Below the pieces are notes generated by a model that worked only from the letters and a program-made list of their open reading frames with translations, had not been told where the DNA came from and did not search any database. From positions 1 to 23,469 of the forward strand of contig NZ_JAJBUX010000104.1 in the NCBI RefSeq assembly GCF_020860125.1: a DNA stretch of 23,469 nt, read 5' to 3'. Both the position numbers and the translations under genes were made by a program. This DNA comes from Cloacibacillus sp. (GTDB lineage Bacteria > Synergistota > Synergistia > Synergistales > Synergistaceae). Each line of letters starts with the position of its first letter. Position 1 is the first letter of the stretch. Below, one piece after another: positions 1 through 6,002 of the stretch.

Positions 1-134
1 TCCCCTGGGCCTTCGGCCTCGCGGCCACCGCGGGAATCGCCGGCGTCAGCCCCATCGAGCTCGCGCGGCGGAACTTCATCCCCGTGCTCTGCGGGCTATT
101 CGTCTCGACCGTTTTGGCCATCTGCCTTATGTGA
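1..134 (+). CDS. C-terminal end of a membrane transporter (partial)
   Basis: The frame starting at base 3 is open from the window edge to a TGA at 132-134 and encodes about 43 residues. It ends in a hydrophobic helix (VLCGLFVSTVLAICLM) preceded by a loop reading GVSPIELARRNFIP. A short polar loop with an Arg-Arg pair followed by a last membrane helix is typical of the end of secondary ion or carboxylate carriers. The family cannot be fixed from this fragment. A good terminator follows 25 bases downstream, which supports this as a real gene end. The 5' part lies outside the window. Confidence 0.6.
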   Translation, partial: PWAFGLAATAGIAGVSPIELARRNFIPVLCGLFVSTVLAICLM

Positions 135-159
135 CCTTAAATAGAGCGCCTGCTGACGG

Positions 160-195
160 GAGGCCCTTCCTTTCATGGAGGGGCCTCTCTTTTTA
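160..195 (+). terminator. Rho-independent terminator of the partial transporter gene
   Basis: Arms GAGGCCC (160-166) and GGGCCTC (181-187) pair perfectly, with further TCC/GGA pairing inside. The hairpin is followed by TCTTTTTAT. It sits 26 bases after the TGA of the transporter fragment. The 145 bases from here to the ATPase stop codon hold only GC-rich sequence; I see no clear terminator there for the ATPase. Confidence 0.85.
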
Positions 196-340
196 TAGCT
201 TTTTCCCGCAGATATTTCTCATATATCATGAGGACGACAGCCTTCCGTACCTGCGGCGGATGCGGCGCGGGCCGCGGCGTTGATGAGAAAAGGCGGCTCG
301 CGTCACGCGCGGAGGGGGAGGCTCTGCCCCGCCCCTTTAT

Positions 341-3019
341 TTACGCTTTACTCCCAAGGCCGCGCCTTATCAGCTTCACTGATTCAGAGAGCAGGATCAC
401 GGAGAGGCCGAGGGCGACGATCTTCAGCCAGACGGCAAGGGGCAGCGGCGTGGTCTTGAAGAGGCCGTCCGCGTACTGCGTGATCAGCACCTGCAGGGCG
501 AAGGTCAACGCGAATACGCCGAGCATCAGCCTGTTGGCGCCGAAGCCGCGCAGTACGCTCGCGCTGCCCAGCGCGCAGCTGTTGAAGGCGTTGAAGAGCT
601 GGAATACGACGAAGAGCGTGAAGAGGATCGAAGGCTGCTGCTCTTTCGTGCCGCCGAGGAAGTTCAGCCAGTGCTGTACCATGAATACCGCCGTGATGTA
701 CAGGCCGTTCGTGACGATGTTCCAGAGCATCTCCCTCGACACGATGCTGGCGTCTCTCCTGACGGGCGGCTGATTCATGAGGTCGCCGCGCACCGGCTCA
801 AGGCCGAGGGTGAGGGCGGGCGGCCCATCCATGATTATATTTATCCACAGTATCTGGATCGCGGTGAAGGGCGCTTCGAAACCTGCCGCGACCGACAGGA
901 GGATGACGAGCACCGACGACAGGTTGACGGTGAGCTGGAACTGGATGAAACGCTGGAAGTTGCGGTATATGCCGCGTCCCCACTGCACAGCCTTGACGAT
1001 GGTGGAGAAGGAGTCGTCCTGCAGCACGATGTCGCTCGCCTCCTTCGAGACCTCCGTCCCCGAGATGCCCATCGCGATGCCGACGTCGGCGCTTTTGATC
1101 GCGGGAGCGTCGTTGATGCCGTCGCCGGTGACGGCGACGACGCTGCCAAGGGCCTTCAGCGTCTTGACTACCCGCATCTTTATAGACGGCGTACTGCGCG
1201 CGATGACCCGTATCGCGGGCAGCCGCTCCGCCAGCTCGCCGTCGGAGAGGGACTCAAGCTCCCGCGCCTCCACCGCGTAATGGCCGTCGCCGAGCAGTCC
1301 GAGTTCGCCGGCGATCGCGGCGGCGGTGGTGATATTGTCTCCCGTAAGGACCTTGACTTCGATACCGGCGCCGCGGCAGTGTTCGACCGCCTCAAAGACG
1401 TCGGCGCGCAGAGGGTCGGCGATCGCTGCGAAGCCGTCGAAGGTCATGCCGCTCTCTATCATCTCCCTTTCCTTATCATAATCTTCGGAATCCGGGATTT
1501 CGCGGTGGGCGAAGGCGATCACGCGGCGCGCCCGCTCCTGGAACTCCGTGATGCGCGCCTCGGCCTCCCTCCGCTCGCCGTCTGACAGGGAACACATTGA
1601 GAGTATCTTTTCCGGCCCGCCCTTGGTATAGGCCGTTATGAGCCTATCTTTCACAGCGACGGTGGTCATGTTCTTAGTCTCCGAGGAGAAGGGGAAGGCA
1701 TGAAGAACGGTGCTTCTCCCGCGGATGGCGCGGTAGTCGCACCCCGCGCCGTGCGCCGCGACGAGCAGCGCGCATTCCGTGGGGTTGCCGATGAAGGCCG
1801 CTCTCTTCCCCTCAAAATGAACCTCGGCGGTGCTGTTGAGACAAAAATTATCGAGCAGCGGGCCGACGCCGAGCGGCTGTGGTTTGCTCTGCGTTTCTCC
1901 GGCGATGATATCCGTCACCGTCATGCGGTTTTCCGTCAGCGTCCCGGTCTTATCGGAGCAGATGACGTTTATTGCGCCGATCGTCTCACAGGCCGCCATC
2001 TTCTTGACGAGGGCGTTGTGCTTTGACATCTTGATAATGTTTATCGCGAGCGAGACCGCGACGATAGTCGGCAGTCCCTCGGGGACGGCGGCGACGATCA
2101 GCACGATGCTCGTGATAAAGGCCTCGGAGATCGTCTCCAGCGAGGCGGTGCCCCTGGAGATAAAGGAAGTGAGCTGGAGCAGAAAGACCGCCGCCGCGGC
2201 TCCGGACGCGAGCAGCGCGATCCTCCCGCCCATCTTCGCCAGCTTTTCCTGCAGCGGCGTAAAGGTTGACTCCGAGTCCGACAGTTCGCCCGCGATCTTG
2301 CCAAATTCCGTCGCGTCCCCGATGGCGGTGACGACGGCCAGGCCGCTGCCTCCCGTCGCGAAACAGCCGGAATAGAGCATGTTGGCGCGCTCGGCAAGCG
2401 GCGTTCCGGCGTCGGCGAAGATGGCCGCCGCCTCTTTATGCACCGGCATGCTCTCCCCCGTGAGCGCCGATTCGTCGGCCATTAGAGAGGAACTTTCTAT
2501 CAGTCTCGCGTCGGCGGGGAACCTGTTTCCGGTCTCCACGCTGAGGATGTCGCCGACGGCTACCTCCCGCTGCGGGATGAGCTCCGCGCCGCCCTCCCTT
2601 ATCACGCGCACCTTGGTGTCGTCGGCGATTCGGTTCAGCGCCTCAAAGGCCTTGGCGCTGCGTCCCTCCATCGCCACCGTGATTATTATGGAGAGCGATA
2701 TCGCCGCGAAGATCCCCGCGCACTCGATAAAATCCGTCTCGCCGCCGCTCACGCCGCGCGCGATATTTACGCCCAGCGTGATCAGCGCCGCCGCGGTCAG
2801 CATGAGTATCATCGGCTCGCGGGCGGCCTCCGCAAGCCGCCGCAGCACTGAAGCAGGCTTTTTTTTCGTAAAGCTGTTTTCTCCGTAACGTCGGCGGCTC
2901 TCCGCCGCCTCTTCCCCGGTCAGTCCCCGGCGCGGATCGACGCCGAGCCTGCTCAGTGTTTCGGCGGCGCTCTCCCGGAAGGGCTCCCTCTCTGTCGGAC
3001 TCTTTTCTGGCTGCTGCAT
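341..3019 (-). CDS. Cation-translocating P-type ATPase, type II (Ca2+/Mn2+-like)
   Basis: This is an inner-membrane ATP-driven cation pump of about 892 residues, usual for bacterial type II pumps. In order (numbered from an in-frame GTG at 3031) the sequence shows an N-terminal cation-ATPase domain, TGES (191-194, actuator), PEGLP in M4 (317-321), the phosphorylation motif DKTGTLT with Asp360, KGGPE (470-474, nucleotide site), TGDN (563), TGDGIND (635-641), and M5/M6 ligand candidates Asn703, Asn731 and Asp735 followed by four C-terminal helices. PEGLP plus the M6 N-x3-D pattern is that of Ca2+ pumps of the PMR1/PMCA type, some of which also export Mn2+. The ATG at 3019 is preferred because the GTG at 3031 has AAAGGA only one base away. 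The leader carries a yybP-ykoY-like element, so Mn2+ is a likely substrate or co-substrate. Ion specificity is inference. Confidence 0.93.
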   Translation of the reverse strand: MQQPEKSPTEREPFRESAAETLSRLGVDPRRGLTGEEAAESRRRYGENSFTKKKPASVLRRLAEAAREPMILMLTAAALITLGVNIARGVSGGETDFIECAGIFAAISLSIIITVAMEGRSAKAFEALNRIADDTKVRVIREGGAELIPQREVAVGDILSVETGNRFPADARLIESSSLMADESALTGESMPVHKEAAAIFADAGTPLAERANMLYSGCFATGGSGLAVVTAIGDATEFGKIAGELSDSESTFTPLQEKLAKMGGRIALLASGAAAAVFLLQLTSFISRGTASLETISEAFITSIVLIVAAVPEGLPTIVAVSLAINIIKMSKHNALVKKMAACETIGAINVICSDKTGTLTENRMTVTDIIAGETQSKPQPLGVGPLLDNFCLNSTAEVHFEGKRAAFIGNPTECALLVAAHGAGCDYRAIRGRSTVLHAFPFSSETKNMTTVAVKDRLITAYTKGGPEKILSMCSLSDGERREAEARITEFQERARRVIAFAHREIPDSEDYDKEREMIESGMTFDGFAAIADPLRADVFEAVEHCRGAGIEVKVLTGDNITTAAAIAGELGLLGDGHYAVEARELESLSDGELAERLPAIRVIARSTPSIKMRVVKTLKALGSVVAVTGDGINDAPAIKSADVGIAMGISGTEVSKEASDIVLQDDSFSTIVKAVQWGRGIYRNFQRFIQFQLTVNLSSVLVILLSVAAGFEAPFTAIQILWINIIMDGPPALTLGLEPVRGDLMNQPPVRRDASIVSREMLWNIVTNGLYITAVFMVQHWLNFLGGTKEQQPSILFTLFVVFQLFNAFNSCALGSASVLRGFGANRLMLGVFALTFALQVLITQYADGLFKTTPLPLAVWLKIVALGLSVILLSESVKLIRRGLGSKA

Positions 3020-3060
3020 TTCGAGTTCCACATCCTTTCGTCTTATACAACGAAAAGACC

Positions 3061-3090
3061 CAGGTATCGGCTCTGCGCGAGCCTTACCTG
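3061..3090 (-). other. Second hairpin in the ATPase leader
   Basis: On the minus strand CAGGTA pairs with TACCTG, and GGCTC with GAGCC inside it. The hairpin is followed by GGTCTTTTCG and lies about 40 bases before the ATPase start. It may be part of the expression platform of the upstream riboswitch-like element, or a second weak terminator. Its short, interrupted T run makes it a poorer terminator than the hairpin at 3104-3139. Confidence 0.5.
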
Positions 3091-3096
3091 AGCCAT

Positions 3097-3139
3097 AATA
3101 AAAGACTCAATGTAAAGCTTTCAGAGCAATACATGAGTC
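3097..3139 (-). terminator. Terminator hairpin inside the ATPase leader (attenuator)
   Basis: On the minus strand GACTCA-TGTA (from 3139) pairs with TACA-T-TGAGTC (to 3104), leaving a one-base bulge. TTTTATT follows immediately. The hairpin lies between the riboswitch-like core and the ATPase start, so it would stop transcription before the gene unless prevented. An AGTCT upstream (near 3159-3163) could pair with AGACT in the left arm as an antiterminator; this is a guess from complementarity only. Confidence 0.7.
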
Positions 3140-3159
3140 TCGTTATTTAAGACAAGCCA

Positions 3160-3232
3160 GACTTTTAGATCTCAGCCAGGATGTTGACTTGCCACGCGCT
3201 CCTGCGCGCCACTACTCCCCCACGGGTACTTT
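3160..3232 (-). promoter_or_regulatory. yybP-ykoY-like (manganese) riboswitch aptamer
   Basis: Read on the minus strand, this stretch has the landmark blocks of the yybP-ykoY family in the right order: GGGGGAGTAG (3221-3212), a perfect hairpin CGCGC-AGGA-GCGCG (3208-3195), GTCAACAT (3188-3181) and GGCTGAGATC (3177-3168). The closing P1 helix is weak: about four pairs, two of them G-U, between TGGG and TCTA. Family members bind Mn2+ and are known upstream of P-type ATPases (yoaB of Lactococcus), MntP and Alx. The terminator hairpin and ATPase gene downstream fit that architecture. The call rests on motif recognition, without a covariance-model search. Confidence 0.7.
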
Positions 3233-3252
3233 TCAATTGTAGCGTATAAGCT

Positions 3253-3276
3253 ATCATCGCTCCCATCTTTTGTCAA
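3253..3276 (-). promoter_or_regulatory. Promoter of the ATPase leader
   Basis: A consensus -35 box TTGACA lies at 3276-3271 on the minus strand. Seventeen bases later stands TAGCTT, a poor -10; TTATAC and TACAAT occur further downstream. The position just upstream of the riboswitch-like core is right. The -35 is convincing and the exact -10 is not. Confidence 0.5.
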
Positions 3277-3297
3277 TAGAGACAACTACGGCCCGCG

Positions 3298-3329
3298 GCG
3301 CGGCGGAGCCGGTTTCGTCTCCGCCGCGC
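3298..3329. terminator. Strong GC hairpin after the Gate-domain gene
   Basis: GCGCGGCGGAG (3298-3308) and CTCCGCCGCGC (3319-3329) form a perfect 11-bp stem with a 10-base loop. It lies 24 bases beyond the stop of the Gate-domain gene and before the ATPase promoter, where a terminator is expected. No T run follows on either strand, so it may stop RNA polymerase poorly or act as a 3'-end stabiliser. Confidence 0.45.
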
Positions 3330-3353
3330 TGTGATTTGACGTGGTTCTAAGGA

Positions 3354-4430
3354 CTACCTAAGATAGAGGAATCCGAGGAAGGTCGCGAATACCCCCGCCG
3401 TCGCGAGGCGGATGGCCGCGCCGATAGTGGCGGCGACGATGCAGTCGCGGTGCGAAAGGTCCGTCGAGGCGGTCCAGATGACGGGGACCTGTCCGAAGAT
3501 GACCTGCAGCGGGAAACCAGAGGAGGCCAGAACGAAGGAGCCGACGATCATCTGCGGCGTGAAGTTCATCGCTATATCCTTGATCTGGGCCATCGCGAGC
3601 GAACCTCCCGCGAGCAGTGAAACTACGCCGCTCTCCGGTTCGATATTCATCCAGGTGAGCATCGCCGCGAGCGCGCCCTCGAAGGGGGCCCAGAGGCCGA
3701 AGAAGTCAAGCGCGCCGATGCCCGCGAAGACTATCGCGCAGGCAGGGATAATGAGGGTGAAGAGCAGCTCCGCGCCCTCCTTCGCCGCGCCGAAAATTGT
3801 CGGCAGGAAGCCGATGTCCGGCGTGAAGACCGGTATCTCATGCAGGGATACGGCCCTGCAGTCGCGCCAGATAGTCAAACGCAGGAGGAAAGGCACGAGG
3901 AGTATGGGTAGGAAGTAGCTTAGTACGAGGATGAGAAATACGCGGACGTTGACGGCGGTCATCGCGATAATGCCGAAGATGAGGATCAAGAAGGAGCAGG
4001 GGGCCTGCATCATCATGGCGATGCCGATCTTTTGTTCGTCCTTAGTCGCGCCCGCCTTCTTGAATATAGGGCTTGAAATGCGCCCTGCGGCGTTGACGTC
4101 GCCGAGGATATTATAGATGACGGGAATGGCGACGCAGGCGTTGACGCCGACATACTTCATGAGGGGGACGAATATCCTCATCAGCGCGTCCGTGAAGCCG
4201 AGGCGTTCAAGGATACGTCCCATTGTAACGCTGATGATGATCGCGCAGCCGATGCTGCCAGTCACATATACGGGGACGACGACCTTGAAAGCGCGGTTGA
4301 ACATCGCGTTAAAGAGCCCGCCGACGGCTCCGGCGTTGAGGAACAGCATCGCCATTGAGAAAATAACAAGTACCAGGCCTACCGCCTCTATCCGTGAAAC
4401 CTTTCGCTGCTTTTCATTGTTTGCTGCCAT
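3354..4430 (-). CDS. Nucleoside-recognition (Gate) domain membrane protein
   Basis: This is a polytopic inner-membrane protein of 358 residues with about nine or ten hydrophobic helices. It has two related halves of the Gate (nucleoside recognition) type: the stretch around residues 90-125 (VGVNACVAIPVIYNILGDVN) resembles the one around 300-335 (FPLQVIFGQVPVIWTASTDL). The spore-maturation SpmA/SpmB and YjiH-like proteins share this fold. It most resembles uncharacterised clostridial-type Gate proteins; the transported substrate is unknown. AAGGGAG lies 11 bases before the ATG. The Nif3-like gene is 138 bases upstream in the same direction, so the two may be co-transcribed or jointly regulated. 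The AT-rich gap between them could hold its own promoter. The family assignment is fairly safe; the function is not. Confidence 0.8.
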   Translation of the reverse strand: MAANNEKQRKVSRIEAVGLVLVIFSMAMLFLNAGAVGGLFNAMFNRAFKVVVPVYVTGSIGCAIIISVTMGRILERLGFTDALMRIFVPLMKYVGVNACVAIPVIYNILGDVNAAGRISSPIFKKAGATKDEQKIGIAMMMQAPCSFLILIFGIIAMTAVNVRVFLILVLSYFLPILLVPFLLRLTIWRDCRAVSLHEIPVFTPDIGFLPTIFGAAKEGAELLFTLIIPACAIVFAGIGALDFFGLWAPFEGALAAMLTWMNIEPESGVVSLLAGGSLAMAQIKDIAMNFTPQMIVGSFVLASSGFPLQVIFGQVPVIWTASTDLSHRDCIVAATIGAAIRLATAGVFATFLGFLYLR

Positions 4431-4526
4431 CTTGTCCGCATCTCCCTTTTAAGTAAGATAGATAATAGATAACCGATATCTGGTGCGGGTGGAGAAAACC
4501 AACGGGTCTTTTAAAAAAGTATCTTT

Positions 4527-4546
4527 AATAATTATTCTTAGTTAAT
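4527..4546 (-). promoter_or_regulatory. AT-rich palindrome in the leader of the Gate-domain gene
   Basis: The perfect 10-bp palindrome AATAATTATT (4527-4536) lies in the intergenic region ahead of the Gate gene, next to a weak promoter-like TTTACT ... TAAGAAT on the minus strand. The 15-base word CTAAGAATAATTATT recurs in the promoter at the right end of the window (23446-23460). It could be a shared operator. In AT-rich spacers such a match can also arise by chance. Confidence 0.25.
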
Positions 4547-4568
4547 GATTTATTAGAGTAAAGTAAAA

Positions 4569-5582
4569 TCATGCCTTCGGACGCGGCAAATAATCGCGTG
4601 CCATGCGTGAACCGTAATCGCGGAGCTCCTCTGTGCCCACCATCTCTATGGGGATGCTTACCATTCGCTCACGGAAGATGAGTACTTCGAGTTCGGGGAG
4701 CTGGTATTTTAGGGCAAAGGCGAGCGGCACGCCGTTTTCGAATATCTCCATCGCGTGCGAACTGCCGGCGACAAAATTCATGCCGAGCTTGCGGGCCTTT
4801 TCGATGAGTTCGCTGTCGGGCAGCGGGCGGCTGATGTTTGCCACCACGGTGTCCGCGGGGTACTCCGCGTAGGCCTTTTCAAGATCATCGGGGCCGAAGC
4901 CGGTGTGAGGGAAGATCGTTATCGTACGTCCGAGCGGAGAGTCTGGGCTGCCGGCGAATATCTTCGCGCGCGCGGAGACCGTCGTCTCGCAGAGGTGCCC
5001 GCAGCAGCGGTGTTTTTTCTCCTCGGCGAGCATATTCTCCTCGATAGCCGTGCCCATTATCTTTTCGATGCGCTCGATCATCGCTCCAAGCGTCGGCACC
5101 TCAGCCATCGCCTCGCCGTACCAGACGATCTTGCCGGGGATGCCGCCGAAGGCGATATTGGCCTGTTTCGCCATGCTGCCGTGCAGCCAGGCGATGCCGG
5201 GGTGTAGCCCGTGAAAGGCCTCGTGCAGCTCAAAGGCCACAAGGTTGTAGAGATCGAGATAATTTTTCAGCGTGACTCCGCCGGAGTTCGAGCCCTCCGC
5301 GATCGGATGATGGACGACAAGAGCGTCCACCCCAGTGGCGCCCGCGAGTTCGATGGCGTTCTCCGTCATCGTCATCATCACCGCGAGGCGGCGGACCACC
5401 CTTTCAGGGTCTCCCCAGATGAGGCCTGGCAGCTCCATCACTGATTTTCCGGGAATATGTGAGGTTTTGATCGTTACGAAATGGTTGCCGCCGGTGATAT
5501 CCGCGTAGCTTTTGACCACGCGTCCGCCAGTTATGATATCGAGAGCCTTCAGGATATCCTTTACCAGAACCGGATGTGACAT
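4569..5582 (-). CDS. Nif3-like dinuclear-metal protein
   Basis: This cytoplasmic protein of about 337 residues belongs to the Nif3/YbgI/YqfO family, toroidal hexamers with a two-metal site whose reaction remains unclear. The N-terminal metal motif reads LVVHHPI (His95-His96, numbered from an in-frame GTG at 5594). The C-terminal ligands are in GSSHAMEIFENG (His280, Glu283). An inserted middle domain (about 150-260) carries KHRCCGHLCE, rich in Cys and His, which may add a metal site. The ATG at 5582 is preferred: GAAGGGAA is 11 bases away but abuts the GTG at 5594. A Gate-domain membrane protein gene follows, suggesting the two act on one metabolite or cofactor. A consensus promoter with a palindrome over the start site precedes it. 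Confidence 0.88.
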   Translation of the reverse strand: MSHPVLVKDILKALDIITGGRVVKSYADITGGNHFVTIKTSHIPGKSVMELPGLIWGDPERVVRRLAVMMTMTENAIELAGATGVDALVVHHPIAEGSNSGGVTLKNYLDLYNLVAFELHEAFHGLHPGIAWLHGSMAKQANIAFGGIPGKIVWYGEAMAEVPTLGAMIERIEKIMGTAIEENMLAEEKKHRCCGHLCETTVSARAKIFAGSPDSPLGRTITIFPHTGFGPDDLEKAYAEYPADTVVANISRPLPDSELIEKARKLGMNFVAGSSHAMEIFENGVPLAFALKYQLPELEVLIFRERMVSIPIEMVGTEELRDYGSRMARDYLPRPKA

Positions 5583-5660
5583 GGACAGGTACACTTCCCT
5601 TCGCTATTAAGTTGATGCCGGCATAAATAAAAAGACAGGAAATTTTTGATGAATCAACAC

Positions 5661-5676
5661 TCATCATTTATGATGA
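5661..5676. promoter_or_regulatory. Palindromic operator candidate at the nif3-like promoter
   Basis: TCATCAT-TT-ATGATGA is a perfect 7-2-7 inverted repeat. It begins 5 bases downstream of the -10 box, so it covers the expected transcription start of the Nif3-like gene. A smaller repeat TTGAT-GA-ATCAA (5646-5657) lies just beyond. A repressor bound here would block initiation. The neighbouring tandem-GntR regulator is an obvious candidate, but nothing in the sequence proves the link. Confidence 0.55.
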
Positions 5677-5680
5677 ATAT

Positions 5681-5709
5681 ATTATCGTCTTATTAATGTT
5701 AATTGTCAA
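5681..5709 (-). promoter_or_regulatory. Sigma-70-type promoter of the nif3-like gene
   Basis: On the minus strand a perfect TTGACA (5709-5704) is followed after exactly 17 bases by GATAAT (5686-5681). The direction and the leader of about 90 bases to the ATG at 5582 suit the Nif3-like gene. This is the best-formed promoter of the left half of the window. Confidence 0.75.
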
Positions 5710-5769
5710 GAATAAAGTGGAAAATTGTTCCTTGGATTTTGCGCACGCACAGCGGAGGGAATTCACCCC

Positions 5770-5868
5770 ATGTCAAAGGCCTCGAAACTTTTGACGAACG
5801 CTGAGCGGCCCGTAGCAGACATTTACAGGCGGGAAACCGCGGAATTCCTCTTAGTATCTCTAAGGTAA
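5770..5868 (+). CDS. Possible small protein, 32 residues
   Basis: A short frame starts at ATG 5770 and stops at TAA 5866-5868. Its product begins MSKASKLLTNAERPVADIYR and ends FLLVSLR. The only reason to list it is a good ribosome-binding site, GGAGGG, about 10 bases before the ATG, in a 400-base gap that otherwise has only the leftward promoter and palindrome. I do not recognise it. It could be a real small protein, a remnant of a longer gene, or chance. No clear plus-strand promoter was found. The stretch 5869-6002 holds short GC-rich inverted repeats and nothing else I can name. Confidence 0.2.
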   Translation: MSKASKLLTNAERPVADIYRRETAEFLLVSLR

Positions 5869-6002
5869 TTTATGCGCAGGTGGTGAAAGCGATAAAATAA
5901 TGCCGTCCGGCAGCGCGGGCGCTGATTTTCATGCGTTTGTCCCGGCTTCAGCCCGAGGTTATGCCTCTATGTATCAATACTTGCGGGAATGATATGAGGA
6001 CC

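Noticed and set aside
228..773. Plus-strand frame of 181 codons at the left end
   Set aside because: Mostly antisense to the end of the ATPase gene; no ribosome-binding site and no recognisable product.
671..1585. Plus-strand frame of 304 codons inside the ATPase gene
   Set aside because: Antisense shadow of the ATPase cytoplasmic domain, rich in Arg, Asp and Gly, with no domain.
2866..2875. Homopolymer run in the ATPase gene as a possible frameshift site
   Set aside because: The run of T on the plus strand simply encodes consecutive Lys codons; the frame is intact on both sides.
5869..6002. Terminator of the tandem-GntR gene
   Set aside because: Inverted repeats such as TGCCG-GA-CGGCA have impossibly small loops, and no stem is followed by a proper T run.
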